From: Oscillatoriaceae cyanobacterium Prado104
GTDB lineage: Bacteria > Cyanobacteriota > Cyanobacteriia > Cyanobacteriales > Microcoleaceae
Assembly: GCA_025454405.1 (NCBI GenBank)
Contig: JALOON010000032.1
Span: 62,001-126,000 of the forward strand
Direction: 5' to 3'
Length of the DNA stretch: 64,000 nt
In this document: piece by piece, positions 29,453 through 38,789 of the stretch
Layout: every line of letters begins with the position of its first letter
How positions within the stretch are numbered: position 1 is the stretch's first letter
Position numbers and translations under genes: made by a program
The notes under the pieces: model-generated
The model's input: the letters and a program-made list of their open reading frames with translations, nothing else
What the model was told of the DNA's origin: nothing
The model's database searches: none

Positions 29453-29578
29453 GGATAGTTGATAGTTGATAGATGAGAAAAACTGTTCGCTGTTGACTGT
29501 TAGCGGTAAGGTGCGTAGTGCGCACCCTACATATCTAGAGGCACAAATCTGATAGCTGTAAGTCGGGAAAAATCTACC

Positions 29579-30736
29579 ATGAGAACTTCCAAAATGAAAA
29601 CTCCTCTCATTCAGATTAACGATACGACATTGCGAGACGGAGAACAGGCGGCCGGGATTGCCTTCAATATTGAAGAAAAAATCGCGATCGCCACTTTTCT
29701 TGACTCGATCGGCGTACAAGAATTGGAAGTCGGAATTCCAGCAATGGGACAAGAAGAAGCCGAAGCGATCCGGGCGATTGCCTCCTTAGGATTGAGGGCA
29801 AAACTGCTCGGCTGGAATCGAGCCAATCTATCCGACATTCAAGCATCGATCGACTGCGGCTTGCAGCGGGTGCATATTTCCGTACCGGTTTCGGAAATTC
29901 AAATTGCAGCGAAATTTCACGGACAGTGGCGGGTAATGCTCGATCGGCTGCGGGATGCAATCCGTTTTGCGCGCGATCGGGGTTTGAGCGTCTCGGTGGG
30001 CGGCGAAGATTCATCCAGGGCTGTGGACTCCTTCCTGCTGGATGTGGCTTGCGCGGCTTCCGAGTGGGGTGCCTTCCGGTTTCGCTTCTGCGACACCGTG
30101 GGCGTGCTCGATCCGCTGTCTACTTACAAAAAAGTGCGCCACCTGGTTAGCAATCTGACAATTCCCATCGAGATGCACACCCATAACGATCTGGGAATGG
30201 CCACAGCGAACGCGCTGGCAGGTTTGCAAGCTGGAGCCCTGTCAGTGAATACGACTGTGAATGGATTGGGCGAAAGGGCGGGCAATGCCGCACTGGAGGA
30301 AGTGGTGATGGCATTGAAACGCATCTACGGCGTTCAAATCGGGATTGATACCAAACAATTGTTGGAACTGTCTCGTTTGGTTGCAAAAGCATCTAATTGT
30401 CCGGTGCCTCCTTGGAAGGCAATTGTGGGCGAAAACGCCTTCGCCCACGAATCCGGCATTCACGCCCACGGCATCCTGCACGATCCCGGCACTTACGAAC
30501 CTTTTGCTCCGGAGGATGTGGGCTGGGAACGGCGTTTTGTTGTAGGCAAACATTCGGGCAGGCATCTAGTTTTGAGCGTGCTGCAACAGCAAGGTATCTT
30601 CCTAGATTCCGAGGAAGTTCAATCAGTGCTAGAAGCAGTGCGGCATCAAGCGGTTGAGGTGAAGCGCAATCTCACCATAGAAGAACTTTTGAGTTTAGTT
30701 CCCCAAGCGAGGTCATACGCTCATGCTAACGGATGA
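29579..30736 (+). CDS. nifV: Homocitrate synthase NifV
   Basis: Makes homocitrate, the organic part of FeMo-co, from acetyl-CoA and 2-oxoglutarate; 385 residues. Conserved motifs: TTLRDGEQAAGIAF, the metal-binding HTHND (EMHTHNDLGMATANA), the GLGERAGNAALEEVV region and HESGIHAHG. An ATG five codons downstream (MKTPLIQ) is an alternative start. Its end overlaps nifZ by 14 bases. Confidence 0.95.
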   Translation: MRTSKMKTPLIQINDTTLRDGEQAAGIAFNIEEKIAIATFLDSIGVQELEVGIPAMGQEEAEAIRAIASLGLRAKLLGWNRANLSDIQASIDCGLQRVHISVPVSEIQIAAKFHGQWRVMLDRLRDAIRFARDRGLSVSVGGEDSSRAVDSFLLDVACAASEWGAFRFRFCDTVGVLDPLSTYKKVRHLVSNLTIPIEMHTHNDLGMATANALAGLQAGALSVNTTVNGLGERAGNAALEEVVMALKRIYGVQIGIDTKQLLELSRLVAKASNCPVPPWKAIVGENAFAHESGIHAHGILHDPGTYEPFAPEDVGWERRFVVGKHSGRHLVLSVLQQQGIFLDSEEVQSVLEAVRHQAVEVKRNLTIEELLSLVPQARSYAHANG

Positions 30737-30989
30737 AATTGAAATCGATTCTCCGCCCGTGTTTGACATGGGTGATAAGGTGCGATCGCTCAAACAGATT
30801 CGCAATGACGGTACGTTTCCAGGTAAGGATGTGGGCGAAATCTTGGTAAGAAAAGGCGATGTAGGCTATGTCGTCAGCATCGGCACTTATTTGCAAAGTG
30901 CCTATATCTATGCCGTGCATTTCATCAGCAGGGGTCACGTTGTCGGTTGCCGTAAAAGAGAACTTGAAATAGTTGAGGAAGTTAAATGA
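30723..30989 (+). CDS. nifZ: NifZ
   Basis: An 88-residue NifZ, which assists P-cluster maturation in NifDK. Family signature: FDMGDKVRSLKQIRNDGTFPGKDVGEILVRKGDVGYVVSIGTYLQ. It overlaps nifV by 14 bases and nifT by four bases (ATGA), so nifV-nifZ-nifT are closely coupled. Confidence 0.94.
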   Translation: MLTDEIEIDSPPVFDMGDKVRSLKQIRNDGTFPGKDVGEILVRKGDVGYVVSIGTYLQSAYIYAVHFISRGHVVGCRKRELEIVEEVK

Positions 30990-31189
30990 AAGTGATGCTC
31001 CGCCGAAATAGTGCCGGACACCTGACTGTCTACGTAGCCAAAAAAGATTTGGAAGAAGAAGTTGTTAAGGAAGTAGACGTAAATAGTGAAAAGATTTTCA
31101 CGCTTGCTAATGGCTGGGAACTGTCGATCGCAGGCTTGGAAGAACCGTTACAACTGCCGAAAACTGTAGAAGCTAGACGCATTGCTTAG
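30986..31189 (+). CDS. nifT: NifT/FixU
   Basis: A 67-residue NifT (MKVMLRRNSAGHLTVYVAKKDLEEEVV). A small nif protein whose exact role is unclear and which is dispensable in other organisms. It begins in the nifZ stop codon. It is followed 11 bases later by an Fe-S protein gene with a strong ribosome site. Confidence 0.93.
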   Translation: MKVMLRRNSAGHLTVYVAKKDLEEEVVKEVDVNSEKIFTLANGWELSIAGLEEPLQLPKTVEARRIA

Positions 31190-31200
31190 GAGGTAAAGCC

Positions 31201-31950
31201 GTGGCTGATTTTAATAACTGCTCGCCAAAAGAATTCTGTTTGGAAGGTCAGTTTTTGGGTTTTGCGACTGATGATGGGAAATTAAAATACCTGCGTTTGA
31301 GCGTTTTGTCGGAAGAAATGCAGATTAAAATTCCCAAAGCCATGCGGTTTACTGTGGCGTTATTGCTTCAGCCCGGCGAATCAATTCGGGTAACTGGTAC
31401 GGGCAAGTACGGCCGTGCCGGTCAAGCCAAACTCAAGGCGACTCAGATCGTACCGCTGGCAGAATCTGACATTCCGAGCGCGCTGGAAATACCTTCTACG
31501 TCGGTGGTTTCAGTTACTCCTGCTGCCAAAATAGGTGTTGCTCGATCGGGCTGTGAAATTTTCGCTGGCAATTCTGGAGCGATTGCTACCAACGCTGACG
31601 AGGTAAGTATTGGGGGATTATCGGTCAAGGTCGATCGAACTTTCACCCAGCAAAGATCTAAAAACCCACCCAAAGTCAAAGTTTTGGTTTGTCAAAAATC
31701 TGGCTGTTTGAAGCGAGGGGGAAAAAAATTGTGCGAGGATTTAGATCGGACAATTTGCGATCGCCAATGGGAAAACTATGTGACGATCGAACGCACTGGA
31801 TGTCTCAAGCGTTGTTCTTCTGCTCCCAACCTAGTAATTATGCCAGGAAAACAGCGCCATAAAGAGGTTCGCCCTAAAACGCTGCCGCAGATAACTGATG
31901 CTATCCACAACTTAATTGGAGGCGAGGGTTGCGTTGCAACCAGAGGATAA
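31201..31950 (+). CDS. Protein with C-terminal thioredoxin-like [2Fe-2S] ferredoxin domain
   Basis: A 249-residue protein directly after nifT. Starts at GTG 31201 behind the perfect ribosome site TTAGGAGG. Residues 1-95 look beta-rich, nucleic-acid- or sugar-binding like (LRLSVLSEEMQIKIPK...GESIRVTGTGKYGRAGQAKLKATQI), then a low-complexity linker, then residues 155-245 with a ferredoxin motif (CQKSGCLKRGGKKLCEDL...ERTGCLKRCSSAPNLVIMPG), close to the CX12C...CX3C thioredoxin-like 2Fe-2S ferredoxin pattern. Presumably a redox protein of the nif unit. Function unproven; the N-terminal domain is not recognised. Confidence 0.8.
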   Translation: MADFNNCSPKEFCLEGQFLGFATDDGKLKYLRLSVLSEEMQIKIPKAMRFTVALLLQPGESIRVTGTGKYGRAGQAKLKATQIVPLAESDIPSALEIPSTSVVSVTPAAKIGVARSGCEIFAGNSGAIATNADEVSIGGLSVKVDRTFTQQRSKNPPKVKVLVCQKSGCLKRGGKKLCEDLDRTICDRQWENYVTIERTGCLKRCSSAPNLVIMPGKQRHKEVRPKTLPQITDAIHNLIGGEGCVATRG

Positions 31951-31984
31951 ATACTGTTTCCAAATATTCAATTATACCTTATTC

Positions 31985-32032
31985 AACCTCCTCAAAGTCA
32001 GATTTTTTACTGAACAATGAGGAGGTTTTTTG
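31985..32032 (+). terminator. Rho-independent terminator after the nifP-nifT unit
   Basis: AACCTCCTCA (31985-31994) and TGAGGAGGTT (32018-32027) form a perfect 10-bp stem with a 23-base loop followed by TTTTT. It lies 35 bases past the last gene and closes the plus-strand unit. Confidence 0.8.
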
Positions 32033-32226
32033 ATGGTAAATATTCGTAATTATTCATCTCTCTCATCTCTCCCTCTGTGTCCTCTGGCGCTGGTGCGGTT
32101 AAATTCTTCCGATGCTAGATCTTGTGAAGATCGCTACAAAATAGATTCAGCTTTCGGACTAAAGTCCGCACTGCGAACCTTGTTTGTTACGGTAATCGAT
32201 CGGACATAATATTATTTGTCTCGATG

Positions 32227-32697
32227 TCAAGTTTCAAATCGATCGATCGTTGCAATCAATGCATCGAAAACGCGATCGCTAGCTTGTCGAACAACCGGAC
32301 TTAATTCTAGACCAAATCCCAAATTTTGCGCTTCAATTAAATACACCGTAACATCTTCTGGAAACTCATCTCGATAGATTTTGCGACCTGCCGCGATCGC
32401 GCCATCCCAGCGAAAATCGTGCAAAGTATAACTCGGTTCTGGCAGTTTTTCCAACTCAGCACCCGGTACTTTGTAAATAGCACCAGGTTCCGATCCGGTT
32501 GAACTGGCATCAATAATTATCAAGGATTTACTGCCTCGCGCTCGAAACATCACATCCATACCGCCCGTGCCGCAGTCATATACTTGTACTTGAGGGTGAG
32601 GGTAATTTTGCAAATACTGCTGCAATCGTTGGGCGATTAATACACCCACTCCATCATCGCATCGATTGAGATTGCCGCAGCCAATTATTGCTAGCAT
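32227..32697 (-). CDS. hupW: Hydrogenase maturation protease HupW
   Basis: A 156-residue endopeptidase that removes the C-terminal tail of a NiFe-hydrogenase large subunit. Motifs: IGCGNLNRCDDGVGV (metal-binding Asp), DASSTGSEPG and the LHDFRWD region. Because hupL lies 415 bases upstream on the same strand, it is the protease specific for HupL. A GTTGACA tandem run and a stem-loop element separate the two genes. Confidence 0.9.
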   Translation of the reverse strand: MLAIIGCGNLNRCDDGVGVLIAQRLQQYLQNYPHPQVQVYDCGTGGMDVMFRARGSKSLIIIDASSTGSEPGAIYKVPGAELEKLPEPSYTLHDFRWDGAIAAGRKIYRDEFPEDVTVYLIEAQNLGFGLELSPVVRQASDRVFDALIATIDRFET

Positions 32698-32699
32698 TG

Positions 32700-32850
32700 T
32701 TTGATAGTTGACAGTTGACAGTTGACAGTTGACAGTTGACAGTTGACAGTTGACAGTTGACAGTCGATCGTTGACAGTTGACAGTTGACAGTCGATCGTT
32801 GATAGTCGATCGTTGATAGCTTGCCCTGAGCTTGTCGAAGGGTTGACAGT
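32700..32850. repeat. GTTGACA tandem heptamers
   Basis: At least eight perfect head-to-tail GACAGTT units, then GATAGTC/GATCGTT variants, adjoining a CTTGCCCTGAGCTTGTCGAAGGG palindrome. Confidence 0.9.
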
Positions 32851-32954
32851 TGTTAGCGATAAGAATTCTTATTCCTTCTTCGTGTTTGTATATGTTGCGC
32901 GATCGCTATTAAACATCTTCAAATAAGAATCTCAAGCTTTGCATTCTGATGTAG

Positions 32955-33019
32955 GGGTGAAGCATTTGGGCGACAATTTATGCCGAAAACAATCAGTTTT
33001 ATGTCCAAATGCTTCACCC
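32955..33019. repeat. Stem-loop element, copy 1 (hupL downstream)
   Basis: GGGTGAAGCATTTGG (32955-32969) and CCAAATGCTTCACCC (33005-33019) form a perfect 15-bp stem enclosing 35 bases. An identical stem is at 34941-35006 and a related one at 50109-50164. Confidence 0.85.
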
Positions 33020-33111
33020 AACCCCGCAGAGAGCGATCGATCGCAGAGGACTTAATTTCTTTTTAGGAGAAATCTAATGTACCCGATCGGCCTGCAATCT
33101 GCTGTATTGCC

Positions 33112-34707
33112 TCACGCCGTTCTAAACCGCGCCAATTCCTCGCCCGTCTTGGCATCGTGGGCGTGAACCGTACATACCAAACAGGAATCGAAAGAACGCG
33201 CCACGTGACCGACTTCAACCGGATCGGTCGGATCGACTACGGGCGTACCCACCAAAGCAGTCTCGATCGGACCTAAAGCACCCATCCCATCCCGCGGGCC
33301 GATGTTCCAGGTACTCGGCGCAATCACCTGATAGTTCTTAATCTTGCCAGCCTCAATTTCCACCCAGTGGCAGAGAGAACCGCGCGATGCTTCCGTGGCA
33401 CCCCAACCTTGACCGTCTTTTTCCGTCGGTTTGATGTACCAGGGGTCAGACAGTTTGAACTCCCGCAAACAGCGTTCGGCCTCGCGGTAGAGTTTGACAA
33501 TTTCATGGACGCGGGCCAACTGGCGCAGGTGGATGCTAGCGCCGCCCATTGATTTGAAAGCATCCAAAATGAAGCCATCGTAATGCTGCCAGCCTTCACC
33601 GTGTTTGCCGCCCGCCACCAACTGCCGCGCTAGCGGTCCGGCCTCTAAGCGTCCGAGTTCTTGGTGCCGCACTGCACTCGCCCAAGAATAAGATCCGTCA
33701 AAGTCTTTATCATTTTTAGGAATGGGATTTGTAGTGCGATCGAACGGATGCACGTCTGCACCGCCTTCGTCGTACCAGGAGTGCGTGGTATTTTCCCTAG
33801 CAAAGCCGTGTTCCATCAGCGTGTGGCTGTCACTGAAGCTGTCGTAAACGCCGCTCTTCATAATTACAGCACTGTTGCGACCTGCGATCGTCGGCTTCTG
33901 ATAGCGGTCTTCATGGGGCAGATAGCCCCAAGTTACGTAACGCCCGCAGCCCACGCCGTAAGTGTCCAGTCCGATATCCAAACCCATCCGCCAATAGAAT
34001 CCCAGATCGGAATTGGCGTGTTCCGGCTTTTCATCAATCCATGCCATGAAGTCATCGTAGGTTTGGATTTGTTCGTAACGTTCCAGAGAACAGCCCAACC
34101 AAACGGGTTCCAACCAGTTTCTGCGGAAGTAATCGAGGATTGCCCAGGCGCGGGTGACATCGGTCAGCGTCGGGGCGCACATCACGCCGCCGGGAACCAT
34201 ATAGCTGGAGTGAGGCCACTGACCGCCAAACAAGGCGTAAACTTCTACAGGTTTGGCAGAAATGGTAACGCCCAGTTCGTAATGCTTGCCCGTGAAAGCG
34301 GTGAAGCGCCTGCTTGCTTCTTCGTAAAAGGGGCTGTGTTGGTATTTTTTGTGGGTGAGGTCGATCGCGAACAGTCCGTAAAAATAGCGGGGAATGCTTT
34401 GAATCGATTCCACAATCTGCCCTAAATTCCGTGCCAGAATTGCGTTGCGCGGGACTTCCGTGCCCCAGGCCGTATCTAGCGCCCAGGACGCGCAGGTGAG
34501 GTGGGATGCGCCGCAAATGCCGCAGATACGGGGAGTAACGATCAATCCTGCCTGGGGGTCTTTGCCTTTGAGGATGACTTCAAATCCGCGAAATAATTCA
34601 GCATGAGTCCAGGCGTTGGTGACAACTCCGTCCTCGATTTCAACTCGCACGTCTAAGTCGCCTTCCACCCGTCCGACAGGTGAAATGTCTAAAGTTTGAA
34701 CTGGCAT
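33112..34707 (-). CDS. hupL: Uptake [NiFe]-hydrogenase large subunit HupL
   Basis: Catalytic subunit of the H2-uptake hydrogenase, 531 residues. Ni ligands: RICGICG (Cys62 and Cys65) and the C-terminal DSCLVCTVH (Cys509, Cys512, His515). HupW would cut after His515 and remove 16 residues. It is associated with nitrogenase-derived H2 recycling. No interruption by an excision element. It is downstream of hupS, separated by about 490 bases of repeats. Confidence 0.96.
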   Translation of the reverse strand: MPVQTLDISPVGRVEGDLDVRVEIEDGVVTNAWTHAELFRGFEVILKGKDPQAGLIVTPRICGICGASHLTCASWALDTAWGTEVPRNAILARNLGQIVESIQSIPRYFYGLFAIDLTHKKYQHSPFYEEASRRFTAFTGKHYELGVTISAKPVEVYALFGGQWPHSSYMVPGGVMCAPTLTDVTRAWAILDYFRRNWLEPVWLGCSLERYEQIQTYDDFMAWIDEKPEHANSDLGFYWRMGLDIGLDTYGVGCGRYVTWGYLPHEDRYQKPTIAGRNSAVIMKSGVYDSFSDSHTLMEHGFARENTTHSWYDEGGADVHPFDRTTNPIPKNDKDFDGSYSWASAVRHQELGRLEAGPLARQLVAGGKHGEGWQHYDGFILDAFKSMGGASIHLRQLARVHEIVKLYREAERCLREFKLSDPWYIKPTEKDGQGWGATEASRGSLCHWVEIEAGKIKNYQVIAPSTWNIGPRDGMGALGPIETALVGTPVVDPTDPVEVGHVARSFDSCLVCTVHAHDAKTGEELARFRTA

Positions 34708-34807
34708 GGTGATTTCTCTGAAGTGTGTTTTAGTGGTTGATGTTGGCGGGACGCGGGTGCATTGGTGTCAATTTACGATCGAAAGCTAGTATCAAACTGT
34801 TGTTTCA

Positions 34808-35105
34808 TCCTTAGATCTAGATCCCCCCTAGCCCCCCTTAAGAAGGGGGGGACCGGAAGTGCTAGCCCCTTTGTTAAGGGGGGGATTGGAAACATTTAGA
34901 TATCTGGTAAAAAGAATCTCTTGCGGTTCGATTGATGTAGGGGTGAAGCATTTGGGCGACAATTTATGCCGAATCGTGCGAGATTTTATGTCCAAATGCT
35001 TCACCCTCCCCCACCTACCGCGATCTCAAAGTCCCCTTCTTCAGGGGGGGGACTGGAAACGCTCAAAGTCCCCCTTCTTAAGGGGGATTTAGGGGGATCT
35101 AGACT
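34808..35105. repeat. Repeat-filled hupS-hupL intergenic region
   Basis: Two CCCCTTAAGAAGGGGG-type hairpins (about 34815-34888 and 35030-35100) flank a stem-loop copy identical in stem to the one at 32955 (GGGTGAAGCATTTGG at 34941-34955, complement at 34992-35006). A hairpin in this gap is known in other cyanobacteria to influence the hupS/hupL transcript ratio; whether these repeats do so is not shown. Confidence 0.85.
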
Positions 35106-35198
35106 CAGGAACCAGCGAAATTTCTCAAAGATTTCAGTCTTCAGTTGACACAAATGACGCACGCGCTCTATATGTAAGGCGCGTAGCGCGCACCTTGC

Positions 35199-36161
35199 TT
35201 AAACGACGAACATATCTTCTTCGGCCCAGCGGGGCGTGGCATCTTTTGCCACGATCGTCATCAGCGCGTAATCTTTCTTTTTAAAGCCGGGAGGCAGTTC
35301 TTTCGGCACTCCCATCACCGTCTGCGTTTTAAACACGGTTCCCGGTTTGAGATCGTGGAAGGGGAATTCTGGTTCGGTGCAACCCAGACAGGGCATCCCG
35401 ACGCGGGTTTTCGAGGAAACTCGGTTCCACAAAATCCGGTTGCAGGAAGAGTGGGTCATCGGGCCGCGACAGCCCAGATCGTAGAACAAACAGCCGTTGC
35501 GCTGACCGAACTCACCTGTAGAAGCTTTGTAGGCAAAGTGGACGTTGCGAGTACAGCCTGTTTGCGTGAAGCTTTTGAAGAAAGTTTGGGGGCGGTTGAA
35601 TTCGTCGAGGGTGATGTCGCCGATGCGTCCGGTCGCGATCGCCACTAAGATTTGAGTAATCCAGTCGGGGTGTGCGGGGCAACCGGGGATATTAATTACG
35701 GGCAATCCCGCTTTCGATTTGTAATCAGTCCCCAAAAATCCGCCTTCTTTACGTTTGAGAAACTGCAATCCTACCGAATCGCTCGGGTTCGGTTCCATTG
35801 CCGGAATGCCGCCCCAAGTAGCGCAATCCCCTACAGCAACTACAAAACTAGCGGCTTTGGCCAAGTCATCAAGCCAATCTTTCATCGGGCGGTGGGCGAA
35901 GCGATTCCAATTGCCGGTGCCGTTGGGGGCATTCACCACGCTGCCTTCAAATACCAAAATATCCAAGGAAATTGCGCCGCTGATGCAGTCTCGCAGGAGT
36001 TGTTGCAGGTTGTCGCCCAATTCCAACCCCAGGGAGGGATGCCACAGGACGTTGAAACCAAAGTCTGAAATCAAATCGCAAACGCTGGGTTCTTCTGCAT
36101 TGAGAAAAGACATGGTGTTGCCAGAACAGGCACCACCCTGGAGCCAGAGAATATTGGTCAT
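35199..36161 (-). CDS. hupS: Uptake [NiFe]-hydrogenase small subunit HupS
   Basis: A 320-residue electron-transfer subunit with three Fe-S clusters. Proximal cluster ligands lie in LQGGACSGNTMS and VVAVGDCATWGG and PGCPAHPDW; the medial/distal region has CTRNVHF, GQRNGCLFYDLGCRGP, SSCNRI and CLGCTEPEFPF. No twin-arginine signal or C-terminal anchor, as is usual for cyanobacterial HupS. ATG 36161. Confidence 0.96.
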   Translation of the reverse strand: MTNILWLQGGACSGNTMSFLNAEEPSVCDLISDFGFNVLWHPSLGLELGDNLQQLLRDCISGAISLDILVFEGSVVNAPNGTGNWNRFAHRPMKDWLDDLAKAASFVVAVGDCATWGGIPAMEPNPSDSVGLQFLKRKEGGFLGTDYKSKAGLPVINIPGCPAHPDWITQILVAIATGRIGDITLDEFNRPQTFFKSFTQTGCTRNVHFAYKASTGEFGQRNGCLFYDLGCRGPMTHSSCNRILWNRVSSKTRVGMPCLGCTEPEFPFHDLKPGTVFKTQTVMGVPKELPPGFKKKDYALMTIVAKDATPRWAEEDMFVV

Positions 36162-36962
36162 ACAATATTTGATTCAAATTAAGTTTTTCGGAGTTCCGAC
36201 ATCAATTTTTAGTCAGTCTTTAGCAACAACAACAGAGACTAGCATCTATAAATTGAGCTGACTAAAACTTTGAGGATTTATTTATTATCCAGTCTGCTTT
36301 GAGAATTGGTGCGACGCCTATAACAAAAATTCATATTTCTTTATTGACTGAGATGATGAATTTATATTTAGTCATTATTTAGTCATCAAAGCTCTGGTTT
36401 AAAGATAATATTTTGATTTAACAAGATGGGTGCAAACCGCCTGACTTTCACTATCAAAAACAGTAAATTTTCCACACTGTCAAGCTTTTCAGGACTTAAA
36501 AATTTTCATGCCCAGCATCGATCCTGGGGTACATACCAATAATTATTATCAATAAGTTCCCATGACTTTAGCATAAAAAATTACTTGCAAAGACAAATTT
36601 ACTTCCAGTTTAAACAACTTTTTTGTTGTTAAATACGGCTGGAATAACTATAAAATGGGTTTGTCAAACTCGCCAAAAAATAAAGCAAATATAAAATTGC
36701 GATCGCCTCGCATTAAAAAATACTTAAACCGTTATTTTGGATACAATTTCTTGGCAAACACTGGCATAAAAATTGAAGGTTAGCACTTGATGAGTGCGCC
36801 CGAACTCGAACAAAAGAAAAATAAGTTCTGAGGTAGAGATTCTTAAAGAAAATATAGAAAGAGCAAACATTCCTTAAATTCAAACAATTAAGGATTACCT
36901 GCAAATCTAGAAAATTTCTGCTGCCAACTAATTAAGATAATTAATCAGGAGAGCCGCAAATA
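36162..36962. other. hupS / TPR-gene intergenic region
   Basis: 800 bases, AT-rich and gene-free, between divergent hupS and the TPR gene. No convincing NtcA (GTAN8TAC) site seen. It contains the block at 36675-36759 that resembles a block upstream of hypF. Confidence 0.6.
36675..36759 (+). promoter_or_regulatory. Shared upstream block, copy 1 (TPR gene)
   Basis: 85 bases, about 70% identical by eye to 43559-43643, including GCGATCGCC, a GCAT plus A-run and GATACAA. It sits about 205 bases upstream of the TPR gene. Probably a promoter or operator shared with hypF. Confidence 0.5.
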
Positions 36963-37937
36963 ATGCCCACAATGACCGAAACGGCTGTCAAGGCAGCGAT
37001 CGCAGCGATCGAATCCGAATCGGCAACGGCGATCGAAAAAATAGAAATGCTGCTGGAAATGGGGAACCGCTTGCAGCAGCAGCCGAAAGATCCCGAACAA
37101 CTGCACCAGGCGATCGCGCTTTACCGACACGCGATCGACCTCAGCCAGCCGGATTACCCGCTGCTGCGGGCGCGGGCGATGGCAGGTACGGGAACTGCAT
37201 TGCGATCGATTCCCACCGAAGGAATTGACTTGTTATTGCAAGCAAAATCTTGGTACGAGGAAGCGCTGCCGATCCTGCAAGAATATGCCGAACCGGTGGA
37301 AATTGCCGAAGCCGAGATGAACTTGGGACTGGCGTTGCAAGCGCTGGTGCCAGCAGGCAAAGCCCGCATCGCAGATAGCATTCAAGCCTACCAGCGAGCG
37401 TTGCGCGCCTTCGCGCCGGATACTTACCCCCAGGAATACGCGATTTTGCAAAACAATATCGCGATCGCCTATTTGTCCGTACCGCTATCTGGAGGCGACA
37501 TCTCGCAGGGAATGGCGGTGCAAACCTTCGAGCAAGCCCTGCAGTGGATTAACCCGATCGACCATCCCAGCGAATACGCGATGCTGCAAAACAATTTGGG
37601 TAACGCCTTGCAATACCTGCCCAGCACGCATCCGGTAGAAAATAATTGGCGGGCGATCGAGGCCTACGACGCAGCGCTGAAAATCCGCACCGCAAGGGAT
37701 ACGCCGATCGAATATGCCAATACGATCGCCAACAAAGCCAACGCCCTGTCTAATTTGCCGGATGACTTAGAACATCCAGAAATTCTGAACCGCCATCACC
37801 TGCAACAAGCCCTAGATTACTACTGGGAAGCCAAGGAAATTTTCTGGCAACACGGTTGTTACGAACAAGCAGAAACTGTAGCGCGGGCGCTCGGGGAGAT
37901 CGATCGGGAATTAAACACAGAAATTACGCATCAATAA
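36963..37937 (+). CDS. Tetratricopeptide-like protein of the extended hyp operon
   Basis: A 324-residue soluble, helical protein of TPR type: pairs such as QAIALYRHAIDL, SIQAYQRALRAFAPDTYPQEYAILQNNIAIAYL, EYAMLQNNLGNALQYLPSTHP and AIEAYDAALKI. It matches the TPR gene that lies with the extended hyp operon of Nostoc (alr0691-type). GGAGAG precedes ATG 36963. That set has been proposed to help mature the hydrogenase small subunit; the assignment is by synteny, not shown here. Confidence 0.8.
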   Translation: MPTMTETAVKAAIAAIESESATAIEKIEMLLEMGNRLQQQPKDPEQLHQAIALYRHAIDLSQPDYPLLRARAMAGTGTALRSIPTEGIDLLLQAKSWYEEALPILQEYAEPVEIAEAEMNLGLALQALVPAGKARIADSIQAYQRALRAFAPDTYPQEYAILQNNIAIAYLSVPLSGGDISQGMAVQTFEQALQWINPIDHPSEYAMLQNNLGNALQYLPSTHPVENNWRAIEAYDAALKIRTARDTPIEYANTIANKANALSNLPDDLEHPEILNRHHLQQALDYYWEAKEIFWQHGCYEQAETVARALGEIDRELNTEITHQ

Positions 37938-38275
37938 TGTATGAAAATGTATCGATGTTGTTGTTAGTGCGATCGACAGCAAAGCAATTACATCGTCTAT
38001 TTTTCATCTCTTTGATGCGCAATAAATTAGTTTGTAGCGTTCGCATCTTGCACCACTGTCAACAAGCCTGTAGGGTTCACCAACATCTTTAAAGCCGACA
38101 GATAGGTTAAATGAACCCGCCCTACTCACGAGAAATTCCCAATTAACGCTCCCTGCAAGATATCATAAATGAGGACTTAAGTACTCTAAAAATGATGGCT
38201 AAAATCCTCACCTAGAAACGTTTTTATCGAAATCTTGCCCGAGTTAAAATGATTCACAATAGGAGTTAATCGACC
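37938..38275. other. Intergenic region
   Basis: About 340 bases between the TPR gene and the next small gene. It contains a GTAGGGTTCACCAACATCTT-type repeat (again at 41444-41520). Nothing else is recognised. Confidence 0.5.
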
Positions 38276-38542
38276 ATGAACGAACTGTTAAACGATCCGT
38301 TAATTCACAATTTCCTGTCTGATTTTATGGCGGGTGAAGTGACATTGTGGACGGGGACGGTATGGCTGGCGATCGCTGCTGGCCTATCAATTGTAGGAGG
38401 TGCGATCGGCGGTGTAGTGCTAGCAAGTAAAGATTTAGGTTACGAATTGGCTGCGATGATTGGCGGACTTTTCGGCCCGGCTGCAGTAATTCCGGCAACC
38501 GTGCTGGGACTGTTGTTGATTGGCAGCGGTTCGTTGAATTAG
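38276..38542 (+). CDS. Small membrane protein A of the extended hyp operon
   Basis: An 88-residue protein with two hydrophobic helices (GTVWLAIAAGLSIVGGAIGGVVLAS and LAAMIGGLFGPAAVIPATVLGLLLIGSG), both glycine-rich. AGGAG lies about 11 bases before ATG 38276. Its place corresponds to one of the small proteins (asr0689/asr0690-type) in the Nostoc extended hyp operon. Function unknown, membrane location expected. Confidence 0.75.
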   Translation: MNELLNDPLIHNFLSDFMAGEVTLWTGTVWLAIAAGLSIVGGAIGGVVLASKDLGYELAAMIGGLFGPAAVIPATVLGLLLIGSGSLN

Positions 38543-38561
38543 CTCCAATAAAGATCGCAAA

Positions 38562-38775
38562 CAACATTTCGTTCGTAGTGCGGACTTCAGTCCGTTGAAT
38601 TTGCGGACTAAAGTCCACACTACAAACAATTCAACATTTCGTTCGTAGTGCGGACTTTAGTCCGTTGAGATTGCGGACTAAAGTCCACACTACAAACAAT
38701 TCAACATTTCGTTCGTAGTGCGGACTTCAGTCCGTTGAGATTGCGAACTAAAGTCCGCACTACAAACAATTCAAA
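38562..38775. repeat. Three tandem 70-bp hairpin units
   Basis: Three copies with exact period 70 (beginning 38562, 38632 and 38702), each CAACATTTCGTTCGTAGTGC, GGACTTNAGTCCGTTGA and the complementary GCGGACTAAAGTCC(A/G)CACTAC. Each folds on itself. It lies between the two small membrane-protein genes. Confidence 0.92.
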
Positions 38776-38789
38776 TTAGGAGAACATCA

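Noticed and set aside
36162..36962. NtcA box (GTAN8TAC) upstream of hupS
   Set aside because: No matching spacing found on reading both strands.
38562..38775. CRISPR-like array
   Set aside because: The 70-bp units are contiguous with no variable spacers and are members of a dispersed hairpin family; no cas genes.
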